From Patiriisocius marinus (GTDB taxonomy: Bacteria; Bacteroidota; Bacteroidia; Flavobacteriales; Flavobacteriaceae), in NCBI RefSeq assembly GCF_008974325.1, contig NZ_BKCG01000003.1:279999-343998 (forward strand): 64,000 nucleotides of DNA, read 5' to 3'. The translations under genes and the position numbers were made by a program. How positions within the stretch are numbered: position 1 is the first letter of the stretch; each line of letters starts with the position of its first letter. Under the pieces are notes generated by a model. It was given only the letters and a program-made list of their open reading frames with translations. It was not told where the DNA came from and searched no databases. This document shows positions 52,932-61,326 of the stretch, piece by piece.

Positions 52932-53210
52932 GTGGATAAACAAGTAAAAGCATTTAGAATAATTAGTACCCTTGAGGCAATTTCATTTTTAGTATTATTA
53001 GGTATAGCAATGCCATTAAAATACATTTGGGATATGCCACAAATGGTTAAAACAGTTGGGTCTTTGCACGGTTTACTATTTGTACTTTATGTATTAGGTG
53101 CAGTTTATATGTGGAAAAAATTAGAATGGAGTTTCAAAACATTAGTTATTGTTGTGCTTTGTTCTGTTCTTCCTTTTGGACCTTTTTACGTTGAAAAAAA
53201 GTACCTATAA
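52932..53210 (+). CDS. DUF3817 integral membrane protein
   Basis: A 92-residue protein starting at GTG 52932. It has three hydrophobic segments: about 10-30 (ISTLEAISFLVLLGIAMPL), 45-62 (LHGLLFVLYVLGAVYMWK) and 70-88 (LVIVVLCSVLPFGPFYVE). The motif KAFRIISTLEAISFL and the ending LPFGPFYVEKK are typical of DUF3817. Function is unknown. It overlaps the next ATG by one base (TAATG), so the two are translationally coupled, and a role alongside the MscS channel is plausible. Confidence 0.88.
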   Translation: MDKQVKAFRIISTLEAISFLVLLGIAMPLKYIWDMPQMVKTVGSLHGLLFVLYVLGAVYMWKKLEWSFKTLVIVVLCSVLPFGPFYVEKKYL

Positions 53211-54481
53211 TGAAACTAGAAGCTATCTTTCCATATTTCAGTTTTTTGTACGAGTATTTCGTATCTCAAGGAATGAACGATACACTAGCAAATGTGTTGA
53301 ACATTTTAATTGTGATAGCTGTTTTAGGACTTATAGCAACAGTATTAGATATAGTATTACGTAAAATAATTATCCAATTATTTAAAACACTTGGTACTCA
53401 CGAAATAAAAACCTTTGACAATTACCTAATGGAAAGTAATTTTCCACGGTATGTGTCACACTTTGTACCTGTTATTATTTTCTGGTATTCCACTCCTATC
53501 CTATTTGATAAATACCCAAAGCTTTTAAACTTTTTTGATACTTGTTTAAACCTTTATTTGGTTGTATTATCAATACTCGTTTTTAGAAGTGTATTACGTT
53601 CCATAAAAAATTTCTCAATCACAAAACCGCAGTATAAAGACAAACCCTTACAAAGTTATGTTCAGGTTTTAATGATACTTGCTTGGTGTGTTGGGATCTT
53701 TTACACCATTAGTTTTTTAAGTGATTTCGATTTAAAAAGTGTTGCAACTCTTGGTGTTACAAGTGCAGCTGTGTTACTTATATTTAAAGACACCATTTTA
53801 GGCTTTGTTGCAAGCATACAAGTTTCAGTTAACGATATTGTACGTATTGGTGACTGGATTACCTTTAGCAAATTTGGCGCAGATGGATATGTAACCGAAA
53901 TCAATCTTGCAACAGTACGTGTTCAAAATTTTGACAATACTTTTACTACTATCCCAACCTATAGCCTAATAGCAGACAGTTTCCAAAACTGGAGAGGTAT
54001 GCAAGAAAGTGAAGGTAGACGTATTAAACGTTCTATTTATATTAAGCAGAATTCTGTAAGATTTATGACTGCGGAAACGCTCGCCGAATTAAAGAATATC
54101 CAACTCATTTCCCCATATATAGATCATCGTGAAAAGGAAAACCGAAAGTTTAATGCCTCAGTTGAAGCAGATCAACGAATTCCTATAAACGGAAAACGAC
54201 AAACTAATTTAGGTATTTTTAGAATTTATGCCGAGTCGTTTTTGATTGAAAACCCTTTAATCAATCAAGATTTATTTTTAATGGTGAGGCATCAACCTCC
54301 TACTGACAAAGGAATTCCTATTGAAGTGTTCTGTTTTACCTTTGATAAAACTTGGGAAAACTATGAACGCATTCAAGCAGATATTTTTGACCATTTAATT
54401 GCTGCTGTACCGTATTTTGGACTCGAACTTTTTGAAAGCCCTTCTGGAGGTGACTTTGAAAAGCTTAACAAAGACAAATAA
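53210..54481 (+). CDS. MscS family mechanosensitive channel, long form (423 aa)
   Basis: A 423-residue protein with about five membrane helices (about 23-45, 75-95, 105-130, 145-170 and 180-205). The core has ATLGVTSAAVLLIFKDTILG as pore helix, then DIVRIGDWITFSKFGADGYV and TTIPTYSLIADSFQNWRGMQ as beta domain, with a long C-terminal cytosolic part rich in charged residues. This is the YnaI/YbdG-like longer branch. The start ATG at 53210 overlaps the stop of the DUF3817 gene by one base. Confidence 0.93.
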   Translation: MKLEAIFPYFSFLYEYFVSQGMNDTLANVLNILIVIAVLGLIATVLDIVLRKIIIQLFKTLGTHEIKTFDNYLMESNFPRYVSHFVPVIIFWYSTPILFDKYPKLLNFFDTCLNLYLVVLSILVFRSVLRSIKNFSITKPQYKDKPLQSYVQVLMILAWCVGIFYTISFLSDFDLKSVATLGVTSAAVLLIFKDTILGFVASIQVSVNDIVRIGDWITFSKFGADGYVTEINLATVRVQNFDNTFTTIPTYSLIADSFQNWRGMQESEGRRIKRSIYIKQNSVRFMTAETLAELKNIQLISPYIDHREKENRKFNASVEADQRIPINGKRQTNLGIFRIYAESFLIENPLINQDLFLMVRHQPPTDKGIPIEVFCFTFDKTWENYERIQADIFDHLIAAVPYFGLELFESPSGGDFEKLNKDK

Positions 54482-54521
54482 AACTCTAACCAGAAATTAA
54501 TAAATAGTAATTACAAATTGT

Positions 54522-54914
54522 CTATTTATCCTGTAATCTATTTTTTACATATTCAATTTCAGTTTTACCGTGTGCAACAGGTTTACCGTCATCACCAAGA
54601 CTTACCATTATTATAGAATCTACTGTAATTATTACTTCACGCGTCATCTTGTTTCTAACTTCACAAGCTAATGTTAACGAAGAGTTTCCGAATTTAGTAG
54701 GCTTAATACCTATTTCAATAATGTCACCTTCTTTAGCCGAACTTCTAAAATTTATCTCACTCATATACTTTGTGACTGTACGCGAGTTTTCAAGCTGTAT
54801 GATAGCGTATAAGGCTGCTTCTTCATCAATCCATTCAAGTAGTCGCCCACCAAACAAAGTGCCATTAGGGTTAAGGTCTTCGGGTTTTATCCATTTACGT
54901 GTGTGAAAATTCAT
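54522..54914 (-). CDS. Acyl-CoA thioesterase (YciA-like hotdog fold)
   Basis: A 130-residue hotdog protein. NPNGTLFGGRLLEWIDEEAA is the conserved N-terminal motif (Asn-Gly-x-LFGG and the catalytic Asp), followed by FRSSAKEGDIIEIGIK and TLACEVRNK. It hydrolyses acyl-CoA esters in the cytosol. The length is normal. It is convergent with the MscS gene and monocistronic. Confidence 0.93.
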   Translation of the reverse strand: MNFHTRKWIKPEDLNPNGTLFGGRLLEWIDEEAALYAIIQLENSRTVTKYMSEINFRSSAKEGDIIEIGIKPTKFGNSSLTLACEVRNKMTREVIITVDSIIMVSLGDDGKPVAHGKTEIEYVKNRLQDK

Positions 54915-55050
54915 AAGTTATTTGTTTAAAAATAAAATTACTAAAATCTACCAAGTAGCGCTGAATGATTAGCGAAACTTTAATATAAAATAACAGACTT
55001 CGATGCTTAAAATTTCCGCGAAAGCGTTCTTTTTATTAACCGCATAAAAA

Positions 55051-55078
55051 AGCCCCTTACAGTAAATCTATAAAGGGC
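55051..55078. terminator. Terminator between the thioesterase promoter region and the lipoprotein gene
   Basis: GCCCCTTA and TAAAGGGC pair with one mismatch. On the minus strand T-rich sequence follows, 25 bp after the stop of the lipoprotein gene. Confidence 0.6.
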
Positions 55079-55103
55079 AATCTATAATTTAATAATAAAA
55101 AAG

Positions 55104-55661
55104 CTACTCTACTGTAAGCGTAAACGTTGCTGCAATATCAGTTTCACCACCAGCATCAGTTAAACTAGTTGTAGGTTTAACCGGTTCGTGACGTAATGTA
55201 AATGTTAATGTTCCTGTGCTTGCAGTATTAGCCGTTAATGCGAATTCAGTTCCTAATTCATCTCCATTTTCATCGAAGTTTGAGTAGCTAGTTGTAACAT
55301 CTAAGTCACCTCCCGTCGTAAAGAAAAATTGGTGTTCTTCAGCCTCTTCTTCTACTTCTTCTGTAATATTTTCGGCTGGGTCTACTGTTTCATTTAAAAG
55401 TACGATTGATCCGTTATAGCTCAAACCAGCAGTTAAGTTTCCTGAAACTGTAACTACAGGTGCATTTGGTCCATCGCCATCTAGATCACGTGTTTGTAGC
55501 ACTACTGGAGTATCGCCATTAGTTGGTAAAAGTGTTACTGTTAAAGTTGTTATTATTTCCTCTTCATTAACAATTTCTGGAGTAGCATCGTCATCGCTTG
55601 AACAAGAGACAAATAATACGGTTGCAAAAAGTGCAGTAGCTAATAATTTGATATTTTTCAT
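55104..55661 (-). CDS. Lipoprotein of unknown function, last gene of the TonB receptor operon
   Basis: A 185-residue protein with a strong lipobox LFVSCS (Cys20) and an Asp-rich linker (SSDDDATPE). The body is a beta-rich domain with acidic clusters (EEVEEEAEEHQFFFTTGGDLD) and repeated TLTVT strands. A negatively charged loop with His suggests metal or cation contacts, but this is speculative. It follows the TonB receptor by 18 bp and is probably its surface partner. Similar lipoproteins next to such receptors occur in Flavobacteria. Confidence 0.8.
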   Translation of the reverse strand: MKNIKLLATALFATVLFVSCSSDDDATPEIVNEEEIITTLTVTLLPTNGDTPVVLQTRDLDGDGPNAPVVTVSGNLTAGLSYNGSIVLLNETVDPAENITEEVEEEAEEHQFFFTTGGDLDVTTSYSNFDENGDELGTEFALTANTASTGTLTFTLRHEPVKPTTSLTDAGGETDIAATFTLTVE

Positions 55662-55679
55662 AATTTTAAATCTTAGTTT

Positions 55680-58079
55680 TTAGTAATTAATTTTAATGTT
55701 AAGTAAAAAATTTCTACCCAAATCATCTGCATAATATCGCAAACGGTTTAAGTAATTTCTGTAGGATGTATTTATCAAATTGGTCACTCTAAATCCTACG
55801 GTGGCAATTGATTTTTTATTTATGTTAAAGTCTATGCTCGAATTAAAATTGAGCAAGTGGTAAGCGTCTGGCGGAGTGCTGACATCTACAAGCTCCATAG
55901 TTTCGGTCTCCGGAATAAACACTTCAAAATTGTTATTAGGATATTCGTTTTGACGAAAAACATATTCGCTTTGTAAGGCTACATACAGGTTATGGAATGT
56001 AGGATGTTGATAGCTTATTTCATTTTTAGTACTAGCAGGCGGCATGTTAATTAATGCTTCATCGCGTGTGCGATCATAGCCTTTTACCAATGAAAACTGA
56101 TGTTTAAAGTTGAAATTTTCAGCAAACTTATAATTGGCATCTATATCAACACCTAGCAATTGTGCATTGGTTTGCCTGTATTCCCAAACTTGAAAATTTC
56201 CTCTAATGGTTTGTTGCACATCGGTAGGTTCAATAACAATAAAATTGTTGATGGTATTAATATATGGATTTACTGAAAAACCAAATACATCATTTTCCCG
56301 CTGAAATGTTAGTGTTACTTTATGACCTACTTCAGAGTTAAATTGCAAATCGCCATATTCAATTCGGGAAGCCGAATGATGTAACCCTTCACTAAATAAC
56401 TCTGATGCATTAGGTGCTCTTGAGGCTAAAGCATAGTTAAAAAATAACTTGTACTCTTCGTTAAAATTATAAGTCGCTCCAAGTGTTGCCGAAGCATTAC
56501 TGAAACTTAACTCAGGATTAGTTAAAATCTGATTATCAAATTCCTCCACTACAATTTCTGGAAAGAGTACGTCGTAATTTCTTGATTCCCAGAAAGACGT
56601 TCGGTAAAATTTGAAAACGTCCATATACGTATAATCAAATCGACCTCCCGCTTCTAAAAATAAGTCATCGTTATATTGATATCCTGCAATAGTATAAACC
56701 CCTAAATTATATGTGTCATAATCTGGAATTAATCTTCTAACTCCCGTACTAGGATCTGCAAAATTGTTTTGAGATCGTGCTAAAATTCCTGTTTTTAAAT
56801 TTAGATTTTCAGTTAAATCTGTATCTACATCAAGTTTTAATGTATGTGTCGTTAAATCTAAATCTACTGAGGCATTTTCGCTATCTGTTCCACGTCTAAT
56901 GTCAAACTCTAATCGGTTATTTTTCTGGAAGTCATATTGCAGACTTACTTTTCCGAAATTATCAAACCTTTTAAACCCTTTAATTCTGGCTAAATGGTGC
57001 GTTACATCTTGCTTTGGCTCTAAAATTTCATATGTAAAATCATTTATCACCAAAGGTCTATCGCTATTAATAGCTCTAATTTGATCCTGTGCACCACCTA
57101 CATGAGAGGCTGTTAATATTCCTATTTCGTTTTTAAAAAGTGAATAATAAGCTTCAAAGCCATAATTAAATTGGTTATACCCTACGCTTGCTGAAAGATT
57201 GCGCTCATAAGTTCCGGTATTGCTCAATACATAGTCTGGCGCTTCAAAATCGCCAAAACGTTTTACCGTTCCTTGTACTGTTCCATACCATCCATTTTGA
57301 AACGTTTTAGTGAGTTGCGAACTAATTGATCCTCCACGACCATTACTAGCTCCAGTTAAAATGGTTTTACCGTAAAGGCTATCTTTTACAGGAACTTTAG
57401 CAGCTTCTGAAATAATAACTCCTCCTACGGCATCACCGCTATACTGTAACGCACCCGCTCCTTTTATTAAGGTTAGTTTCCCTGCAGAATTTACATCTAT
57501 ATTGGGTGCGTGCTCTGCTCCCCACTCTTGGTCTTCCATACGTACGCCATTGTTAATAATAACCACACGGCTACTGTGAAGTCCATTTATCAATGGTTTT
57601 ACCACAGTATTCCCTGTGTTTAATGACGATACTCCACTAAGACTATTTAAGGCATCACCTAGTGTACCTCCACTATATTGCTCTAACTCCTTTTTAGAAA
57701 TGGCATTTTCAAACAAAGTTTTAGTCTTATCACTATACGCTTTACCAGCAATAGTAACTTGATTTAACTCTTCTAAATGGTGCTCTAGCTTAAAATTTTT
57801 AGTAGTATTTCCCGCCACTGTAACCGTAAATCCCTTAGTTAAACAGTATAGATGTGAAACTTGAATAGCATACGTTCCCTCACAAAGATTAGAAATAGTA
57901 TAATTTCCATCGATATCAGTTTGAACAGCTTGTTCAGTTCCTGCTACTACAAGTAATGCTCCTGAAAGCAATGACCCATCGTGCAAGTCTATAACAGTAC
58001 CAGAAAGTGTATTGTCACAATTTTGAGAAATAGAAAGCATACTGCATAACAGCAATGCTAATAATACATAGTTGCGCAT
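55680..58079 (-). CDS. TonB-dependent outer-membrane receptor (probably metal-related)
   Basis: A 799-residue receptor. After a signal peptide, residues about 22-100 form a carboxypeptidase-regulatory-like domain (LSGTVIDLHDGSLLSGALL). The plug follows (SKKELEQYSGGTLGDALNSL, NGLHSSRVVIINNGVRMEDQ). A 22-strand barrel ends in NFLLNIKINY with a terminal aromatic. The plug loop HAPNIDVNSAGKLTLIKGAG is standard. The small cysteine/histidine protein upstream and the acidic lipoprotein downstream suggest a transition-metal substrate such as zinc or copper. No receptor-specific residue identifies the ligand. Confidence 0.92.
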   Translation of the reverse strand: MRNYVLLALLLCSMLSISQNCDNTLSGTVIDLHDGSLLSGALLVVAGTEQAVQTDIDGNYTISNLCEGTYAIQVSHLYCLTKGFTVTVAGNTTKNFKLEHHLEELNQVTIAGKAYSDKTKTLFENAISKKELEQYSGGTLGDALNSLSGVSSLNTGNTVVKPLINGLHSSRVVIINNGVRMEDQEWGAEHAPNIDVNSAGKLTLIKGAGALQYSGDAVGGVIISEAAKVPVKDSLYGKTILTGASNGRGGSISSQLTKTFQNGWYGTVQGTVKRFGDFEAPDYVLSNTGTYERNLSASVGYNQFNYGFEAYYSLFKNEIGILTASHVGGAQDQIRAINSDRPLVINDFTYEILEPKQDVTHHLARIKGFKRFDNFGKVSLQYDFQKNNRLEFDIRRGTDSENASVDLDLTTHTLKLDVDTDLTENLNLKTGILARSQNNFADPSTGVRRLIPDYDTYNLGVYTIAGYQYNDDLFLEAGGRFDYTYMDVFKFYRTSFWESRNYDVLFPEIVVEEFDNQILTNPELSFSNASATLGATYNFNEEYKLFFNYALASRAPNASELFSEGLHHSASRIEYGDLQFNSEVGHKVTLTFQRENDVFGFSVNPYINTINNFIVIEPTDVQQTIRGNFQVWEYRQTNAQLLGVDIDANYKFAENFNFKHQFSLVKGYDRTRDEALINMPPASTKNEISYQHPTFHNLYVALQSEYVFRQNEYPNNNFEVFIPETETMELVDVSTPPDAYHLLNFNSSIDFNINKKSIATVGFRVTNLINTSYRNYLNRLRYYADDLGRNFLLNIKINY

Positions 58080-58117
58080 AAATAGTCTTAATTAACATAA
58101 ATAAATAAGTTTGTTGA

Positions 58118-58447
58118 TTAAGAATATGCAGGTGGCGCTCTAAGCTGTTTATTTGTAATTGTAAATGAATGAAGTACTAACGACGTTAGCTTGTCATTTA
58201 CTTTTACTGGAATTAATTTTTGTGAAAATTCTGGATAAGCAACAATATCATAATTAAATGATGCTAGTTGAAAACTGCAAATTTCACATTTGGTTTTAGA
58301 CGTATGTATATGGGTAGTACGATCATGACATACAATATGCTCGTGACCTTCAAAAGAGTGAATAAACTGCACTGCAGTAGGCAACATTAATGCTACAAAG
58401 AGCAATAATGCAATAGCGAACTTACCAAGTTGTTTATTACTATCCAT
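58118..58447 (-). CDS. Small His/Cys-rich membrane-anchored protein upstream of the TonB receptor
   Basis: A 109-residue protein with an N-terminal hydrophobic helix (about residues 9-27). It then has a dense potential metal-binding segment HSFEGHEHIVCHDRTTHIHT, followed by KTKCEICSF, with the CxxC pair and about six His in 40 residues. The C terminus (NKQLRAPPAYS) has no helix. Similar small proteins precede metal-type TonB receptors in Flavobacteria and Chryseobacterium. The start ATG at 58447 is supported by TACATTTG at 58467-58474 (minus). It likely binds Zn or Cu in the periplasm (inferred). Confidence 0.8.
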   Translation of the reverse strand: MDSNKQLGKFAIALLLFVALMLPTAVQFIHSFEGHEHIVCHDRTTHIHTSKTKCEICSFQLASFNYDIVAYPEFSQKLIPVKVNDKLTSLVLHSFTITNKQLRAPPAYS

Positions 58448-58466
58448 AATTTTTTATACGAAATAT

Positions 58467-58474
58467 CAAATGTA
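58467..58474 (-). promoter_or_regulatory. -7 promoter element of the TonB operon
   Basis: TACATTTG on the minus strand is an exact TAnnTTTG match, with about 15 nt of leader to the ATG at 58447. Confidence 0.62.
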
Positions 58475-58491
58475 GAAAATTAAAGCTTTTT

Positions 58492-58535
58492 AAAATCACC
58501 TTTAAAAAGAGAATCCCCATTTAAGGTGATTTTTT
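58492..58535. other. Inverted repeat upstream of the TonB operon promoter
   Basis: AAAATCACCTT (58492-58502) and AAGGTGATTTT (58523-58533) are perfect 11-base arms around a 20-base loop. The right arm is followed by further T on the plus strand. It sits 18 bp upstream of the -7 element and could be an operator or a spare terminator. Confidence 0.45.
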
Positions 58536-58621
58536 AATATAATATTAAGAAAGTAGCTCTTGATAAACATGATTTTAGTCTCTCATCCTATTTTAATTTG
58601 TATTTAAAAGTATCAAAACGT

Positions 58622-58656
58622 AAAAAGCGATCTCGAATAAACTCCGAAATCGCTTT
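58622..58656 (-). terminator. Terminator of the thioredoxin-fold operon
   Basis: AAAAGCGAT and ATCGCTTTT arms with an inner TCG/CGA pair. On the minus strand this follows the stop at 58685 by 29 bp. Confidence 0.78.
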
Positions 58657-58684
58657 TAATAAGTAGTAACTATTAAAATATAAA

Positions 58685-59383
58685 TTAGTCTGCCTTTACA
58701 GGACAACCAATAGCTTTAGTAAAATTAGGGTTTGGTTTTTTTCCATTTTCTAATGATGCAATAGCTTCTTCAACGTACTTTACTTTTACATCTTTAGCAG
58801 ATCTAGCATTATCATCTATAGTACCTATATATTGCACTTTCATTGCATTATCCAACAAGAAAACATGTGGCGTTCTTAAAGCTCCAAACATAGGGAAAAC
58901 TTCCTTTTTAGTATCGGCTAAATAAACAAATGGGAACTGCTTTTCTTTTGCTCTTTGTTGCATTGCTGCAAAACTTTCCTTCTCATTGCTTGCGCTTACA
59001 TTTGGATTAATTGCAACTACAGCATAACCTTTAGGCGCATACTCAGTATGTAATGCTATCAAACGGTCCTCATACATTTTAGCGAAAGGACATTCATTAC
59101 AAGTAAAAACTACAATGTATCCTTTTGCATTTTTAATATCTGATAGCGAAAACATAGTTCCATCAATATTCTTAAGTTTAAAATAGGCTGCTGTATCCCC
59201 TATTTTATACCCTTTCATTTGCTTTAATGATTCTGTTTGTTCAGGATTATGTCCACCACCTGGAGGTCCTTTATGCTCACCATTTGGCGGTGGCCCTTGT
59301 CTTTCTTGTGCTGAAATATTAGTAGTTATTAAAAAACTACTTAAAAAAAGTACGGTCATAAAAAGTAAACTGGTTTTTTTCAT
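58685..59383 (-). CDS. Secreted redoxin-domain thiol protein (AhpC/TSA-like)
   Basis: A 232-residue protein with a signal peptide (to about residue 25) and a proline/glycine-rich, His-containing segment (RQGPPPNGEHKGPPGGGHN). The thioredoxin fold begins near residue 55 (YKIGDTAAYFKLKNIDGTMF). The active site is VVFTCNECPFAKMY, a CxxC of the form CNEC. TPHVFLLDN supplies the cis-Pro region. It should act as a periplasmic thiol-disulfide or peroxide reductase. It starts 2 bp after the stop of the TlpA-like gene, so they form an operon. Confidence 0.9.
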   Translation of the reverse strand: MKKTSLLFMTVLFLSSFLITTNISAQERQGPPPNGEHKGPPGGGHNPEQTESLKQMKGYKIGDTAAYFKLKNIDGTMFSLSDIKNAKGYIVVFTCNECPFAKMYEDRLIALHTEYAPKGYAVVAINPNVSASNEKESFAAMQQRAKEKQFPFVYLADTKKEVFPMFGALRTPHVFLLDNAMKVQYIGTIDDNARSAKDVKVKYVEEAIASLENGKKPNPNFTKAIGCPVKAD

Positions 59384-59385
59384 AA

Positions 59386-59910
59386 TTAGTTATTTTTAGT
59401 TGTTTGTATTAGTACGTTTTCTAAATCTTGAATAGTATTAAATGCACGCTCGTGAAACGAACGATTGTTTTTATCAAATACAATAGTAAATGGAATGGAT
59501 CCTGACCAAGTGGGATCAATTTTATCAATCCAGTTATTAGCATCTGGATCATCTAATAAAACCACTTTAGAGGTGATCCCTTTATTATCTAAAAATGGTA
59601 TGAGTTTAGTTTCAATGTCTTCAGCAAAATCAAGGCTGACTAATAACACTTCAACATTTGGGTTGTTTTTTTTATATTCTTGGATTACGGGCAACTCCTT
59701 TACGCAAGGTGCACACCACATAGCCCAAAAATTTACAATGTAAACTTTATCATCATTAGTATAAAGCAAAGGCTCTAATTCTTCAAAATCATATACGGGA
59801 ATAGTTTTATTTTTATCAAATGAAGTTACTACAGTAGTAGTAATATTACTATTAATCATCCCAAAGTAAAAAGGAATAAGTAGTACGCTAAATAAAAAAC
59901 CTATTCGCAT
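59386..59910 (-). CDS. TlpA-like thioredoxin family protein
   Basis: A 174-residue protein with a signal-anchor N terminus (MRIGFLFSVLLIPFYFGMIN) and a thioredoxin fold with the active site NFWAMWCAPCVKELPV (CAPC). GSIPFTIVFDKNN gives the cis-Pro site. TlpA-type proteins reduce periplasmic disulfides, for example in cytochrome or metal protein maturation. It is first in a two-gene operon with the redoxin gene. Its ATG is at 59910; the transcript start was not located. Confidence 0.92.
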   Translation of the reverse strand: MRIGFLFSVLLIPFYFGMINSNITTTVVTSFDKNKTIPVYDFEELEPLLYTNDDKVYIVNFWAMWCAPCVKELPVIQEYKKNNPNVEVLLVSLDFAEDIETKLIPFLDNKGITSKVVLLDDPDANNWIDKIDPTWSGSIPFTIVFDKNNRSFHERAFNTIQDLENVLIQTTKNN

Positions 59911-60168
59911 ATCAAAGAGTTTTTAGTGATGAATTTTTAAAAAAAATAGTTTTCCTTTTTAGACGCTAAATCACTTTTCTTCCTTCGGAAATGCTATAAT
60001 AAATTTACTTTTTAACGTTATTTTAATATTTCAGAAATACTCCAACAAAATTTATTTTAGTTGAATTCAATTGAAGTTCGTTCATAAAGAGTATGAATAT
60101 TAAATTTTGGATGTTAACCAGATTCCATATATTAGTATTCAATGCTATAATACATAAACCAAGGTTGT
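59911..60168. other. AT-rich intergenic region without a gene
   Basis: No coding frame of note was found. It holds short AT-rich fragments and ends in the first degenerate repeat (60169-60256). No tRNA or insertion-sequence end was recognised. Confidence 0.5.
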
Positions 60169-60256
60169 AGAAAAGACACCGAATTTCTTGAGGAATTAAA
60201 CGATCTATTATGCGTAACTTATTGTGGGAAGAGGTTTGTTATATTACACGTAACAC
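60169..60256. repeat. Degenerate flavobacterial intergenic repeat, copy A
   Basis: It contains TAGAAAAGACACCGAATTTC, then TTGAGGAATTAAAC, then TTGTGGGAAG and TTATATTACACG. It aligns with copy B (61240-61326) through TAGAAAA, TTGAGAAATTAAAC, TTTTGGGAA and TTATATACAATG in the same order and orientation. It lies directly 3' of the DUF6090 pseudogene (minus strand). Confidence 0.55.
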
Positions 60257-60261
60257 TTTCG

Positions 60262-60977
60262 TTATTTATCTATTCGTTCATTAATTGATTTCAATAAATT
60301 TTTCAATTCAACTATTCCGTATTGCAAATTTGGAAGATAAACATTGTATATTTTTTGGTAACTACTTATTACATAGCGTCTATATTCTAGACTATTTACA
60401 AAATAATCTTGTAGTTCTTTACTGCTATTATCTTTTGTTATTCTTTTGCTTATCCATTCGGGATACCAACTATAGTTATCTCTAAATGTATTTACAACTA
60501 ACAAAATTTCATCAGAATTTTTTTTCTCTAAAGTGTTAAGAATTATAGCAGTATATATAAATCAATCAAATACAATGATAGACTATCTTTAGAAGCGATA
60601 GATTTTAGGCGTTCAACACCACCTTTATTCATATTAGTTCTTGGACCTCCAGCCATTAATCGAGATAATCCATCGTCTAATAAATCTATAGTTCTAATAT
60701 CAGAAATGACTGCATCGTAAACGGGTTTTATAGAATCATAAAATTTGATAATGCTTGAAAATTCTTCAATGTCATTAGCTAAATCAAGTACAATCTGCTT
60801 ATAAATAGCAATAATTTCAGCTTACATCTTTCTGTTTTCATTCCAATTATTAATATGTAATGCAATCAAAATACCTATAACTACAAGTATAATTTCTCCA
60901 ATAGCATACTTTAAGTAATTTTTAGTTTTTACTTCTGAAATTAAATTTTGTCTAATTTTTCTAAAAAATTTTATCCT
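60262..60977 (-). pseudogene. DUF6090 family membrane protein pseudogene
   Basis: Read on the minus strand, the sequence gives IKFFRKIRQNLISEVKTKN, then YLKYAIGEIILVVIGILIAL and HINNWNENRK, the defining start of DUF6090. At least three lesions are seen. The expected first ATG is AGG at 60977-60975. An in-frame TAA at 60824-60822 stands where Lys (AAA) is expected. The (TA)4 run at 60552-60559 shifts the frame after LIDLY by two bases. Downstream, EKKNSDEILLVVNTFRDNYS continues in the shifted frame to the stop at 60262. The fragment that stays open (80 codons to 60504) is therefore only a remnant. Confidence 0.82.
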
Positions 60978-61239
60978 TTGTTAGCCGTTTTTGGTAACGA
61001 AACGTAAAATTTCACAGATAAATAATGTGTATTAAAAAGTCTAGTCCACACTATTAAGGGCAGCTATTTAGATACTGCTTACTTATACTGAAATTGTATA
61101 AATAATAGGTTTCGATAAAAAATGGGGATAGATAAATATACGCTAACTTTTAATACATAAAAATTAGCGTATTGAAATTAACTTATTGATGTTTACTGTT
61201 TTAATGTGAATTCAAATACAACTTAATTACCTAATTTTT
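60978..61239. other. Intergenic region with one inverted repeat
   Basis: No gene was found. ATACGCTAA ... TTAGCGTAT at 61138-61172 forms an inverted repeat without a T tail. The rest is AT-rich and unassigned. Confidence 0.5.
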
Positions 61240-61326
61240 TAGAAAAAAGAGGGATTTCCTTGAGAAATTAAACCAATTGTTTTGTAGAAATTCTTTTGGG
61301 AATTTATTGGTTATATACAATGTTGG
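61240..61326. repeat. Degenerate flavobacterial intergenic repeat, copy B
   Basis: It aligns with copy A in the same orientation (TAGAAAA, GGATTTCCTTGAGAAATTAAAC in pieces, TTTTGGGAA, TTATATACAATGTT). It overlaps the 3' end of the GAF kinase gene, whose last codons (NIVYNQ and stop) lie inside it. Confidence 0.55.

Noticed and set aside
60262..60504. Separate 80-residue gene
   Set aside because: It is the frame-shifted 3' remnant of the DUF6090 pseudogene.
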